A stretch of 64,000 bases of DNA from Microstegium vimineum (lineage: Eukaryota; Streptophyta; Magnoliopsida; Poales; Poaceae), in NCBI GenBank assembly GCA_022036555.1, contig CM039126.1, positions 496,001 through 560,000 on the forward strand, written 5' to 3'. The translations under genes and the position numbers were made by a program. Shown here in pieces: positions 22,637 through 34,031 of this stretch (position 1 is its first letter; the number at the start of each line of letters is the position of its first letter). A model generated the notes under the pieces. The model did no database searches and was not told where the DNA came from. It saw only the letters and a list, made by a program, of their open reading frames with translations.

Positions 22637-23316
22637 GGCCTTGTTTGGGAACGTTTATCTGAGAATCGATTTTAATCTGATCAAGATTTTTTGATAAGCT
22701 ACGATGAAAAAAATTTGTTGTCTAAATAATCGAGAGTGTTTGGCAATCCTGATTATTGTCCATAGATTGTCTATTCTGAGTGTAAAATGACATTATACCC
22801 CTGAGGCAATGACACCTCATTTGTTCACTGAATACAAGTTAAAAAAAAATTATAATACTAATTTTTTTCATATAATAAAACGTTCATGATAATATATGAA
22901 GAAAACATAAAATTAATAAAAGTTTGGACACATGCACAAAAATTTGATGACCAGATGATTTGATCAACGGCTTTGATTTGTTGCTGTTTAAGGGATACGT
23001 ATGTGTCCCATAAAAAAGGGGATACGTATGTGTATTTTCTAGTGTATTTCTAGATTTATTTTTCTAAAAAAATGGCAAGGTAACTGGGCCTTGCTAGTTC
23101 ACCACAGAGCGCTGGCCAAGGGGAAGGGCACCAGGAGGGGCAGCCAGTGGAAAAGTATTCGCGGTGGCCAAAACGCGGCCCTATCCTCGCAGTCCTTGTT
23201 CTGTGATTCTTTTCACCTCTAGATTATCAGAGAATCTAAAACAATCAAAGGTGTTTAGGTGGGATTCTCGTTTATTTTCATCTCGATTCTGATTTTAAGC
23301 TGAAACAAACACGTCC
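22637..23316. mobile_element. Possible PIF/Harbinger-type non-autonomous element
   Basis: The left end GGCCTTGTTTGGGA and the inverted right end GGACGTGTTTGTTT agree at most positions. Both sides are followed by TAC (22634-22636 and 23317-23319). AGAATCGA-like words lie just inside both ends. TAC is not the classic TAA/TTA target of Tourist elements and the ends are diverged, so the call is tentative. No transposase frame is present. Confidence 0.45.
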
Positions 23317-23319
23317 TAC

Positions 23320-26300
23320 AACTACAAGAGGGCTTGGCTATAGACAATGAACTTTATCTATGGAGTTTCAAGGTAGCCAATAACCGCTTCTTATTATTAG
23401 ATCCCTCAATGAAGTATGGATGGGGCCACATCTTGGTTACTACGTTGTAGTTTTCTAAAAAGGAGTAAACTAGCTATGTAAGTCAAAAGAACAAAGTGAG
23501 AATTAGGATCTTATTTAACTAGGAGAATCTCAATAAGTTGTTTTAATTGTTTTGACCAACAAGGCCATAATTGGAAATCCAACTGAAAATAACAAAGAAA
23601 TCAATGGGGAAAAAAACAACCCTAATAAAAACTTACACAAAGAATAGTCCGTCTCACACAAAACTAAATAAATGACATAGCATCATGATATTACTGATTT
23701 TGTGGCACCTTGCTAAAGTGTGTCATCAAAACTCTCCCGCTTGTAGCCCTGAAGCTCACTTGCCCCACTCTAGAAGTAGCAGCCCTTCCCGATCTATTCC
23801 TTCTTTTGCTTTCCTCCTACCAAAACATGTTACTAATACAAAATATTTCACCGTTAATCTTCTCTAACAAGGGTGGATCACAGGTACCACCCTCGATTTC
23901 ACATCTACCTTCCTAGGCCTCTCTTCCACCTCTTTGTCCCTACATGTATCAAGTTCCAATCCCCTTAAACTACAAAAACCACAACAATGGTGGTGGGCGG
24001 TTACAATCTCCTATATTTTCCCCTAATATGTCGCCCTCGATCCATATTTCTATCTCTCGTTGCCATCCATCCTCTATGTTGAAGTCTACAACACCAATAA
24101 TAAGCCAACAATTATGGTGGTATCGACAAACCCAACCACCAACTAAATTAGGCTCAAGACTAGTTATCGAGCTTGATTTCATCATTATAGTTGCAATGGC
24201 ATTCATCCTAAAAGATTTTGGGACCGTTCAATTATGATTGAAAGGTAGGATCTTTTTTATAATAGTGATGATTCTTTACATTACATTCAACATATTCATT
24301 AGAGTAGAAGTACGAAAAATTATTTATCAAACCAAAACAATTGAACCCAAACTCAAAAGTAGAGTTTCTAGTTCCAAGATAAGGGCAAATATCAACCAAT
24401 CAACCATTCTTCTTTGGACAAATGTCACATCCAAATGTTTCTTTCTCTACATTTACAAGACGCAGACATATTTATACCATGTTTCTAACCCCTTCTTGTC
24501 ATATTACAATAATATTTTTAGGATTCTATGCAATTTCTTACTTTATACGACAATTGGTATATGGCTTTCTACATGCACATCTAGCTAAAAAAAGAGGGGT
24601 TACTTGTGAATAAGGGGAGATGTAGCATATATATGGGTCAGTCGACAAGCTCTCTCTCTCTATATATATATGCCTTCACTCCATGTGGTTCTCATTGAGT
24701 GACTCATCCCCATCAATCTCGACAAACAACTTTCACCTTATGAATGTAAAGTCACAAACACATACACCGTCACACAAACATGCAAGGAACTTGATAAAAG
24801 TAAATATTCCAGTTTTATAGGCTTTCAACCTACTGGTGTGGTTACCAAATCATCTGTTTTCTAGTACAAAAGAAAAGGAGAATATCTTGCAAAATCACTA
24901 CACTTTAATTATATCTATTTTTTTAAAAAAATAAATAAAAGTAAAACTTGTGAAAAGCCTATGATGCATGTATGATCTTATTATATAATTTAAACTGTGA
25001 AAAGGTGTTTATCAAATCAAAATAATTGGACCAAAATTTAAAAGCAGTGTTTCTGAACAAAACTAGAAAGTAGAGTTTCCGAGTCCAAGACAAGAGCAAA
25101 TCTCAACCAATCAATCAGTCTTCTTTGGACACGTGTCGTGTCCAAATGTTCCTTGCTCTGCCTTTACAAGATGGAGTACTGACATAGTTATAGCTTGTTT
25201 CTAAAACCCCACTTTACCATATTACAGTGATATTTTTTAGAATCTAACCAATCTTCTTACTGTCTATGAGACAATTATAGTCTAGTCGTTGGTATATGGG
25301 TACCTACGTCACTACGTGCACATCCAGCTAAAAAAAGATGGGCCACCTGGTTAGTAAGGAGAGCTATAGCTTCACTCCTTGATGTCGTTCACATTGTGTG
25401 ACTCTCACCATCAATAATCTGAACAAAACAATCGACGTCCCCCTTCATCACCCCCTGAAAGTAATAAAGTCGCAAACACAGACACATATACATATGCATG
25501 GAATTAGATAAAAGTAAATATTCCAATTTTATAGGCTTCTATACTAGCCTACAGCTACAGGGGTGTGGGCACCTCACAATCTCTTTCCTAGTACAAAAGA
25601 AAAAGAAAAAGAAAAAGGAGGAAATCTTTCGAAATCGCTATACTTTTATGATATATATCTAAACTAGAAAAATAAAATAAAAAACAAATCTTGTGAAAAA
25701 AAAAGGCTATGCACTTTCAGCAGCAGTGCATATCGTTTGAGGTAGACTATATACACAACTCTCTTTTTTGCCTGAATATACATGACTTCTTTTTTTTTGG
25801 TTTGTGGTTTGGCAACAGCAACATGACTTTACGTACAGCTAGCGAGGCAGGCACGCGAAAGCAACAAGGGAAGGTTGGTTGATGGATGTCTCGCTGGAAA
25901 AACGAGAGGAGACAGTGCGAGGTGGCCCTGAACTGAACCCAGCTAGCCTGCTGCTGAATGAAGAACAGATCGAGTGCTCGACGACGATCATGGCATGGCA
26001 ATTGGCAGGCATGGGTCGGTCGATCTCAACCATACCACTGCATATGCAACTCTGCAATGCCAATACAAGAAGCTACCTACGCTACGCATTGCAGAGCACA
26101 GCACAGCACAGCCAGAAGAGTAGGCAAAGCAGCAGCAGCTCTACACATGCATGCATGTTGTTGCACAGGTAGCTGTCTCTGTGTGCCGAATCTACCCAGG
26201 ATATTTTGCTGGGCAAAAGAGGATCAGAGTCGCATGCGAAAGAGAGAAAAAAACTCCTGCAGATGCAGAATGGCGACCGATGGAGATGAGGCACTACTTA

Positions 26301-27007
26301 CTGCTGGTCATGCATACAGGACTACTCTACAGGAGAAGAACTTGACAACTTGCCCCATGTGCATGCTAGCGAGCTTGCTAGCTATCCAAGAGCTGTGGCT
26401 GTGTATGCATAGACAGATAGATATGCAGGCGGCTACTGAAACAGACTACTAAGCTAGCTAGCGGCATGCTTTCCATATCAAAGATATATATGCAATGCAG
26501 GGCGGTGTGATCTTTTTTGATCATGTGTCACTCTCATGGATATGCATGCTTGCATGGTCTCAGCAGCAGAACAGGTAACAAGAGCTTTAGCATTTGTGTT
26601 GTTGCTTAGGGCTCCTGCTCCTCCTGCTCCTGGCTCCCACGTTTCATGTCTGAAGAAAACGTCTCCTTTTGCTGTTTCAGACTCTGCATATATAGCATAT
26701 GTAGATAGATAGATACATTGACACCCTTTGAAAGATTGAGCAGTCCAAAGTCCAAACCGACAACTACTGTACTGCATGCCTCCAAAGTCTGCTCATCAGC
26801 TGCTTGTTGCTTGAAGCACCACTGCATGTTGATCTCCCGGCCGGTTGGATTCCATCAAAGACACATACAGCGGTGGGTTCTCCTGTGTGTGTTTGCAAAC
26901 CGTACACGCCACCAGGATTGCAAGGCCGTTGGAGAGATGGAGCAAAGCCCCTCTAACTGACAAACAGGGTCGTCTTGTCGGTGAGAGAAGAAGAAGCAGA
27001 GTGAGTG
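23320..27007. other. Long AT-rich intergenic region
   Basis: No gene can be supported over about 3.7 kb. The only clear structure is the tandem duplication listed separately. Short open frames at about 25.9-26.5 kb lack known domains. The 3' end (27008-27012, TCCCT) is the left target duplication of the Copia element. Confidence 0.5.
24318..25700. repeat. Imperfect tandem duplication with a period of about 0.69 kb
   Basis: Copy 1 (about 24318-24965) and copy 2 (about 25006-25700) share ordered blocks. These are TTTATCAAA-CAAAA-AATTG, AGTAGAGTTTC, CAACCAATCAA, CTTCTTTGGACA, TCCAAATGTT, TTTACAAGA, TTGGTATATGG, CATC-AGCTAAAAAAAGA and TAAAAGTAAATATTCCA. Substitutions and indels are frequent, so the duplication is old. 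Neither copy contains a good open frame. Confidence 0.8.
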
Positions 27008-27012
27008 TCCCT

Positions 27013-27248
27013 TGATAGATAAGCCTTGTACTTTAGTTTGTTAAGTTGTTAGTCCTTTTTAATTTTTGGACATTTGCAATTTGTTTTTGCTTTATACTAG
27101 CTTTACTTATACTGCATTAGGAATATGCTCTTGGAGCAAACTTGTATCCTACGAAAGCTCTGTTGAGCTCCTGTTTATATAAAGGGATACAAAGACTAGA
27201 GACAGGTGAGGCCCTAGCAGAACAATTCTGAGTCCTACTTTACTAACA
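27013..27248 (+). repeat. 5' LTR of the Copia element
   Basis: It is 236 bp. A TATA-like TATATAAAGG lies near 27175. Compared with the 3' LTR it lacks GCTTCCAGT and CACTTTA-type segments near the start. Confidence 0.93.
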
Positions 27249-27250
27249 AT

Positions 27251-27265
27251 TGGTATCAAAGTTGG
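27251..27265 (+). other. Copia primer-binding site
   Basis: TGGTATCAAAGTTGG begins two bases after the 5' LTR. It resembles the initiator-Met tRNA complement TGGTATCAGAGC used by most plant Copia elements. Confidence 0.8.
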
Positions 27266-27307
27266 TTGCTAGAGAGCCAAGAACACCACTTTTCCACTCT
27301 CCCAGCC

Positions 27308-30300
27308 ATGTCTTCCTTAGCAGAGCGCGCTGCCGCGGCTGCCACCAAGGCCAAGGCCGTGACCATCGAGGATGGAGCATCTGTCACCGGTGAGGGGGCG
27401 CAGGGCGGCCCCAACACCCGGGTCGCACGTCTGCTGGCTGCAGAGGCAGCAGCAGCGGCGGCGATACAGGCGGCGAGGTAGGCTGCAGCAGCAGCAGAGC
27501 AGGCGGCGAGGACCGCGCAGGCGCTGCGAGCGGAGATCGCTGCGGAGGAGGAGGAGCAGGTGGAGAAGGACGTCAGGCGCTCTGAGAGCCCGCGCGATCA
27601 GAGGGATCGGCGCCGCTCTCAGTCTCCGCGCGACCGCAGGCGAGGCCGCGGCGGCGGGCGCCATGAGTCGCGGGACATGGTGGTCTACCACGACTCCGGC
27701 AGCAGCACGACGTGGCCGATGCTGGACAAGACCAACTACCATGAGTGGTCGCAGCTCATGAAGTTGCGGATGCAGGCGCGCGACTTGTGGGAGGCCGTCG
27801 AGGGAGGTCCGGTCCAGTACCGCAACGATCGGCGGACGCTCGAGGTGATCGTGGCTGCTGTGCCCAAGGAGATGGACATCCCGCTCATGGACAAGCCATC
27901 GGCAAAAGAGCGCGTGGGATGCCATCGCTGCAGCAAGGATCGACATCCAAAGGGTCCGACGGGCGACGCTACAGCGACTTCGCCGAGACTGGGAGAACAT
28001 CGGCATCCAGCCCGATGAGCAAGTCGATGACTTTGCCATCCGGCTGTCGACTCTACATCAGCAACTCGTCATCCACGGCAATCGGGACATCACCGAGGAG
28101 CGCGTGGTGGAGAAGTACCTTCGATCGGTGCCAGCGAAGTACGCGCAGATCGTCGTCGCCATCGAGCAATTTCTCGACTTTGAGGCGCTCACGCTCGAGG
28201 AGGTGACCGGGAGGCTCAAGGCAGTGGATGATCTCGAGGCGCAAGCACCGATCGGGTCGATGGCCATCGGAGGGAAGCTGATGTACACTGAGGAGCAGTG
28301 GAGAGAGCGCTGGAGGAAGGAGAAGGGCGCTGCCGATGCCGATACCGATGGATCGGCTCCCACACACCAGCGAAGTCGCGGAGGAAGGAACCAGCGGGGC
28401 CGTGGCGGCGCGCATGGCCGAGGGCGCGGCGCTGGCCGCGGAGATGGTGGCGGTGCTCGCGGCCCCCCGGGTGACAACCGTGGGCCAAACACCTGCCTCA
28501 ACTGTGGCTTGGAGGGCCACTGGGCGCGCGATTGCCGATTGCCACGACGAGAGCGCGGCGGAGGCCGCGGCGGTGGAGGTGATCGTGGCGGCCGAGGAGG
28601 TGATCGAGGTGGAGGCCGCGGTGGCGGTGCTGGTGGATACGTTGGGCGTGCCCAGTACGCTGAGTACGAAGAAGACGACGGGCTGTTCATGGCACACGCG
28701 TTCGTCGAGCTGGACGAGGATGCATCGGCTAACTCTCTGGCCACGCAAGAAGTCACCTTGGAGGAGCCAAGGGCTCGAGTTTTCCTCGGTGCCGATGAAG
28801 AAGAAGAAGAGAAGATGGGAGGCTGGTACCTCGACAACGGAGCAACGCACCACATGACGGGGCGCTGCGAGCTCTTTGCCGATCTGAATATCGATGTCCA
28901 CGGCACCGTGCGTTTCGGGGACGCGTCCAAGGTGGACATCCGCGGCATCGGCACCATCGTGTTCCAAGGCAAGACCGGCAAGCATCGGATGCTGCAAGGC
29001 GTGTACTTCATCCCTGCCCTCAAAAACTCGATCATGAGCCTCGGGCAGTTGGACGAAGGAGGTTCCAAGGTGGAGATTGCCGATGGCGTGCTGCGCATCT
29101 GGGATCGCAGTCGCCGCTTGCTTGCCAAGGTATATCGGCAGCCTGACCGCCTCTACATCCTTCACTTGGAAGCTGTGCAGCCTTGCTGTCTCGCCATGCG
29201 CAAGGACAACAAGGCATGGCAATGGCACGAGAGGCTTGGCCATTTGCACTTTGATGCACTACGACACCTGAGCAGAGGAGAGATGGCCCGTGGGATCCCC
29301 AAGATCGACCACGCAGAGCAGGTCTACGACGTCTGCGTCACCACCAAACAGAAGCGGCGATCTTTCCCATCGGCATCGGTATACCGTGCCCAGGAGCACC
29401 TGGAGCTGGTGCACGGTGACCTCTGCGGTCCTATGACACCACCAACATCGGCAGGCAACCGATACATCCTCCTACTGGTGGACGACGCCACCCGATTCAT
29501 GTGGGCGGCGTTGCTGCCGACCAAGGATGTTGTTGGGGAGGCAATCAAGCGCATCAAGGCTGCAACAGAGGTGGAGAGCGGCTGCCAGCTCAAGGTTTTG
29601 CGCACCGACAATGGCGGCGAGTTCACCGTCGCCGAGTTCAGCTCCTACTGCGTCGATCAAGGTATCAAAAGGCACTTCAGTGCCCCTCACTCCCCTCAGC
29701 AGAACGGAGTTGTTGAACGCAGGAATCAGACGGTGGTGGCCATGGCGCGAGCTCTGCTCAAGCAGCGCGGTCTACCGGCAAGATTTTGGGGGGAGGCAGT
29801 GATGACGACAGTGCACCTCCTGAACCGTGCCCCGACGCGAGCACTGGAGGGCATCACCCCCTACGAGGCATGGCATGGCCGATCGCTGATGCTGGACCAC
29901 CTCAAGGTGTTTGGCTGCGTCGCCTACACCAGGCGCCTGACTCAGCTTCGCAAGTTGGATGACCGCGGCGAGGCCGGCGTGTTCATCGGCTATGCGGAGG
30001 GCGCGAAGGCATACAAGGCCTACGATCCAGTGTCCCAGCGCGTGCGCATCAGCCGCGACGTCGTGTTCGACGAGGGCCGCGGCTGGGACTGGACATCGGC
30101 ATCGGCAAGCACATCGGTAGAAGGGAGCAGCGACTTCACCATCGAGTACCCCTGGGAAGAAGTGGTGCCTGGAGCTCCCAGATCGGCATCACCATCGCCA
30201 TCGGCACCGCACTTCACTACACCGGAGCCATCACAAGGTACCGCGCCATCGGCAGCCACTCCATCGGCAGCGGCACCATCGGCAGCCGCTCCATCGACAA

Positions 30301-32078
30301 CCGCTCCATCGGCAACGGCTCCATCGGCAACCGCGCCATCGGCAGCGACGCCATCGGCAACGAGCGGCTCTAGTCCTCGGGTCGAGCACGTGACTCCCCC
30401 GGAGGACGATGAAGAAAGGTTGGACGCATACCATGGCAGTGAGTCACCGCGCTACCGACGCATCACTGACCTCATCGGGGATGAGGCCACTCCGCCGCTG
30501 GCTCAGAGGCTGTTCGCCGAGCTGAACCTCTCCTGCTCGGGCGAACCGACTACCTACGCTGAAGCTGTCGATGATCCAGCTTCGCAAGCTGCGATGAAGG
30601 AAGAGCTGGGCGCTATTGAGCGTAACGGCACCTGGGAGTTGGTGCCACCTCGAGCCGATCACCCTGAAGTGGGTGTTCAAGCTGAAGAAGAGTGCCGATG
30701 GAGATGTGATCAAGCACAAGGCAAGGCTTGTGGCTCGGGGGTTTGTGCAGCAAGGATGGAGTCAGTCAGGCTGCTGCTGGCCTTGGCTGCTCAAGAAGGA
30801 TGGAGGGTCCATCACATGGATGTCAAATCGGCATTCCTCAATGGAGAGCTCAAGGAGGAGGTCTATGTGCGGCAGCCACCTGGGTTTGTTGTCCAAGGAA
30901 AAGAAGACAAGGTCTGTCGGCTCCACAAGGCACTGTATGGGATGAGGCAGGCACCCAGGGCATGGAATGCAAAACTGAACTCAACCTTGAAGAAGATGGG
31001 GTTCGTTCAGAGCAAGCATGAAGCTGCCATCTACAGAAGAGGCTCAGATGACTCTGTTCTACTAGTCGGAGTCTATGTGGATGACTTGATCATCACTGGA
31101 ATCAAGGAAGAGGAAGTGAAGGCTTTCAAGATAGAGATGTAGTCCATCTTTGAGATGAGTGACCTTGGGTTACTTAGCTTTTATCTTGGAATAGAAGTAC
31201 AGCAAGGCAGTAGTGGGATCACTCTGAGGCAGAACCACTATGCTAAGAGGATTGTGGAGTTGAGGAGCATGGGCGATTGCAACTCTGCTGCCACACCGAT
31301 GGAAGAAAGATTGAGGCTGAGCAAGGAGAGCACAACAGAAGAAGTGGATCCAACACAATACAGAAGATTGGTTGGAAGCTTGAGGTACTTGGTCTACACT
31401 AGACCAGACCTGACTTTTTCAGTAGGATTTGTGAGCAGATTCTTGGAGAGACCAACCACTGAACATCAAATGGCAGTCAAGAGAATTCTCATGTACTTGG
31501 CTGGTACCCTTGACTATGGCCTCCACTTCACCAAGGCACCATCATCGGCAAGGTCCTCATCGGCAGGGTCCTCATCGGCAAGGTTCCCATCGGCAAGGTT
31601 CTTGGGCTATTGTGACTCAGACTTAGCTGGAGACATTGATTCCAGCAAGAGCACAACTAGCTGTCTCTTCTTCCTAGACAACAACTTGGTCAGTTGACAA
31701 TCGGTCAAGCAGAAGGTGGTGGCACTCTCTAACTGTGAGGATGAGTATGTGGCCATGACTACAGCAGCAACTCAGGCACTATGGCTATCAAGGTTGTTTG
31801 CCGATTTGTTAGGAAGGAAAGTGGAAACTGTGGAGTTGAAGGTGGACAACAAATCGACACTTGCACTTGCCAAGAACCCAGTGTTCCATGACAGGAGCAA
31901 GCACATAAGGACCAAGTTCCATTTCATCAGAGACTGCGTGGAAGAGGGGAGCATCAAGGCCGATCACATCGGCACAAATGAGCAACTTGCCGATATTCTC
32001 ACCAAGTCACGTGGAAGGACCAAGTTTGAAACCATGAGAGGCAAGATCGGGCTCACGAAGATCATCAAGACTGGCTGA
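27308..32078 (+). pseudogene. Copia gag-pol polyprotein, broken
   Basis: ATG 27308 starts MSSLAERAAAAATKAKAVTI. Lesions in order are TAG at about 27479, a one-base insertion near 27911, a frame change near 30650, a short deletion near 30750 that removes part of the RT between the VARGFVQQ and ARMESVRLLL motifs, TAG at 31140, and TGA at about 31696. Domains in order are gag, the zinc knuckle CLNCGLEGHWARDC (about 28494), a protease motif LDNGATHHMTG where DSG/DTG is usual, a GAG-pre-integrase region in which one Cys of the zinc-binding pair looks lost (VYDVCVTTKQ), integrase with GDLCGP, RTDNGGEF and NGVVERRNQ, RT with MDVKSAFLNGEL and YVDD, and RNase H ending at TGA 32076-32078. Integrase and the RT active box keep their catalytic acids. 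Confidence 0.92.
30240..30365 (+). repeat. CCATCGGCA minisatellite in the Copia linker
   Basis: About ten units of 12-15 bp built on CCATCGGCA(A/G)C encode an Ala-Pro-Ser-Ala/Thr repeat between integrase and RT. A related set of TCATCGGCAAGG units lies at about 31548-31605 in RNase H. Confidence 0.88.
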
Positions 32079-32087
32079 AGCAAGGCT

Positions 32088-32099
32088 TAAGGGGAGAAT
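32088..32099 (+). other. Copia polypurine tract
   Basis: The purine run AAGGGGAGAA directly precedes the TG start of the 3' LTR. Confidence 0.8.
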
Positions 32100-32351
32100 T
32101 GATAGATAAGCCTTGGCTTCCAGTGTACTTTAGTTTGTTACACTTTAGTTGTTAGTCCTTTTCAGTTTTTGGACATTTACAGTTTGCTTTTGTTTTAGAC
32201 TAGCTTTACTTGTACTGCATTAGGAATATGTTCTTAGAGCAAATTTGTATCCTACGAAAGCTTTGCTGAGCTCCTGTTTATATAAAGGGATACAAAGACT
32301 AGAGACAGGTGAGGCCTTAGCAGAACAATCTTGAGTCCTACTTTACTAACA
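32100..32351 (+). repeat. 3' LTR of the Copia element
   Basis: It is 252 bp with the same termini as the 5' LTR, and is followed by the TCCCT duplication. Confidence 0.93.
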
Positions 32352-32356
32352 TCCCT

Positions 32357-33508
32357 AAGCCGGACGCTGGCTTTCAGAAACCGGATCAAATCAAAATAGT
32401 TGATATGCTATGATGGCCAAGTTCTATATACCCTAAAAGAAAAATCAAAGCTACTGCTTAGTTAGGTGCCATGAAACATAACACCAATAATTGAAAGATT
32501 ATCTTTTTTTTTCTTTTCTATTGGGACAGACACAGAGTGAGAATAAAATCTGTTCCGTCAAAGAAAACACTATAAAAGAAGGCAAAGAAGAAAGAAGAAG
32601 AAGGAAATCTCACATCACCACTGCACTGTTTGCTGTTCCATGCTGCTGCTGCTGCTGCTGAATTAGAGATTAGAGATTAGGTTGAGGAAAGGCAGGCTGA
32701 CATAACAAGAGTCGAATCAGTGGTGAATCTGAATCAGAGCTAGCGGCGGCGGTGGTGAAAAAGAAAAGTCGGCAACAACAAATCAAAGGCGGCCGGCAGC
32801 TTAATTAGCTGGAATCAAATTACTATTCCTGAAACGACCTCGATCAACAATGCGATCAAGATCAACAAGTTATGTTTCTGTGTTAATAAAAGGGAAGGAT
32901 TCATTCACATCATATCTTTGTGTGTGTTTTATGAATGAATGATGATAGTCTCATGGATGCGACAGTACAGCGATTTAAGCATGGACCGAAGACGTCGTTT
33001 CGGCTGACTCGTCTTCCTCCTTTTTTCCTGCTGCTTTCCAATCTCGACTAAAGAAAGAGAGGGAAAGAGAGTACGTATGTAGCATCAGATCCATGGCGTC
33101 TCCATCGCTCGCTACCTCTTTCTTTCTTTTCTTTCTTTGTATCTTTTCCATGGCAACGCAACGCAATTTGGCAGCCGCGATGGAACTGAAGAGTGACAGC
33201 AAAACAGCAGGTGCGGCTAGCGGAGCCTTCAGCTAGTTGCGTCCAGTAGTGACTGACTGACGGACCGATGATTGATTCTCTCATGCACTAGCTAGCTACC
33301 AGCAGTCTACTAGCACTATCCGTCATCTATCCGATCCCCAGCAAGCAGAGCTAGCGCAAGGGAGCAAAAAGGAGAGAGCCGCAATGCTGCTGCCCCGTGC
33401 CCATAACCTCTCATGGTCATCGTCATGGGGTTGTTTTCATCTCTCTCGTTTCAGGTTATCTCATCTTCAGTTCTCCACACACACTAAAGTGGCAGCCAGC
33501 AATTGCGA
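32357..33508. other. Intergenic stretch between the Copia and hAT elements
   Basis: No gene is recognised over about 1.15 kb. It contains a CTG trinucleotide run (about 32643-32660) and mixed purine tracts. Confidence 0.5.
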
Positions 33509-33516
33509 GGTCATAC

Positions 33517-34023
33517 CAGGGTTTACCCTACCGTTTTTCAACCGGGAACCGGTGGCCGGCGGTTACCGGTCCCAAACCGAACGGTTTGAATTTTGAATTC
33601 AAACGGCGCAGTTTAAACGGTTAGCGACCGGTAACCGGTCGGTTAGGGCCGGTTACCGTCCGGTTTGGTCGGTAACCGCCTAAACCGCCCCAAACCAAAT
33701 TTTAAATTTGAATTTCAAAAAATGAAAAATGCTGAAAAAAATCCTAAAAATAGTTCATGATTTATAGAGTCGAATGGTGTACAAATTTTTCAAATTGGAG
33801 TTCGTTTGCTATTTATTTTGACGTATACAAGTTTAAAAAATTTGTACACCATTCGACTCTATAAATCATGAACTATTTTTAGGATTTTTTTCAGTATTTT
33901 CTATTTTTTAAAATTCAAATTTGAAATTTGAATTCAAACCGGTACCGAAACCGAACCGGTGGTGGGTGGTTTGGCTGGTTACCGCGGTAACCGACCGGTT
34001 ACCGACCGGTTTCGTAAACCCTG
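33517..34023. mobile_element. Foldback hAT-type non-autonomous element, copy 2
   Basis: It is 507 bp, CAGGGTTTACCC to GTAAACCCTG, with near-perfect inverted ends. It is flanked by GGTCATAC (33509-33516) and GTTCATAC (34024-34031), an 8-bp duplication with one mismatch. The sequence is colinear with the element at 941-1534 but lacks most of the central loop. The arms (about 33700-33830 and 33840-33940) are complementary. It is non-coding. Confidence 0.88.
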
Positions 34024-34031
34024 GTTCATAC

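Larger units (their letters stand above)
27013..32351 (+). mobile_element. Complete Ty1/Copia LTR retrotransposon, mutated
   Basis: LTRs at 27013-27248 and 32100-32351 start TGATAGATAAGCC and end TACTAACA. They are flanked by a perfect TCCCT duplication (27008-27012 and 32352-32356). The primer-binding site and polypurine tract are in place. The polyprotein order is gag, protease, integrase, reverse transcriptase, RNase H, which defines Copia. The LTRs differ by substitutions and about 16 bp of indels, and the coding region has at least three stops and several frame changes. It is therefore older than the Gypsy insertion and not autonomous. It sits about 5.5 kb right of RPL9 in the same orientation as WAT1. 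Confidence 0.95.

Noticed and set aside
30240..30365. CRISPR-like array
   Set aside because: Short in-frame minisatellite units without unique spacers in a plant retrotransposon.
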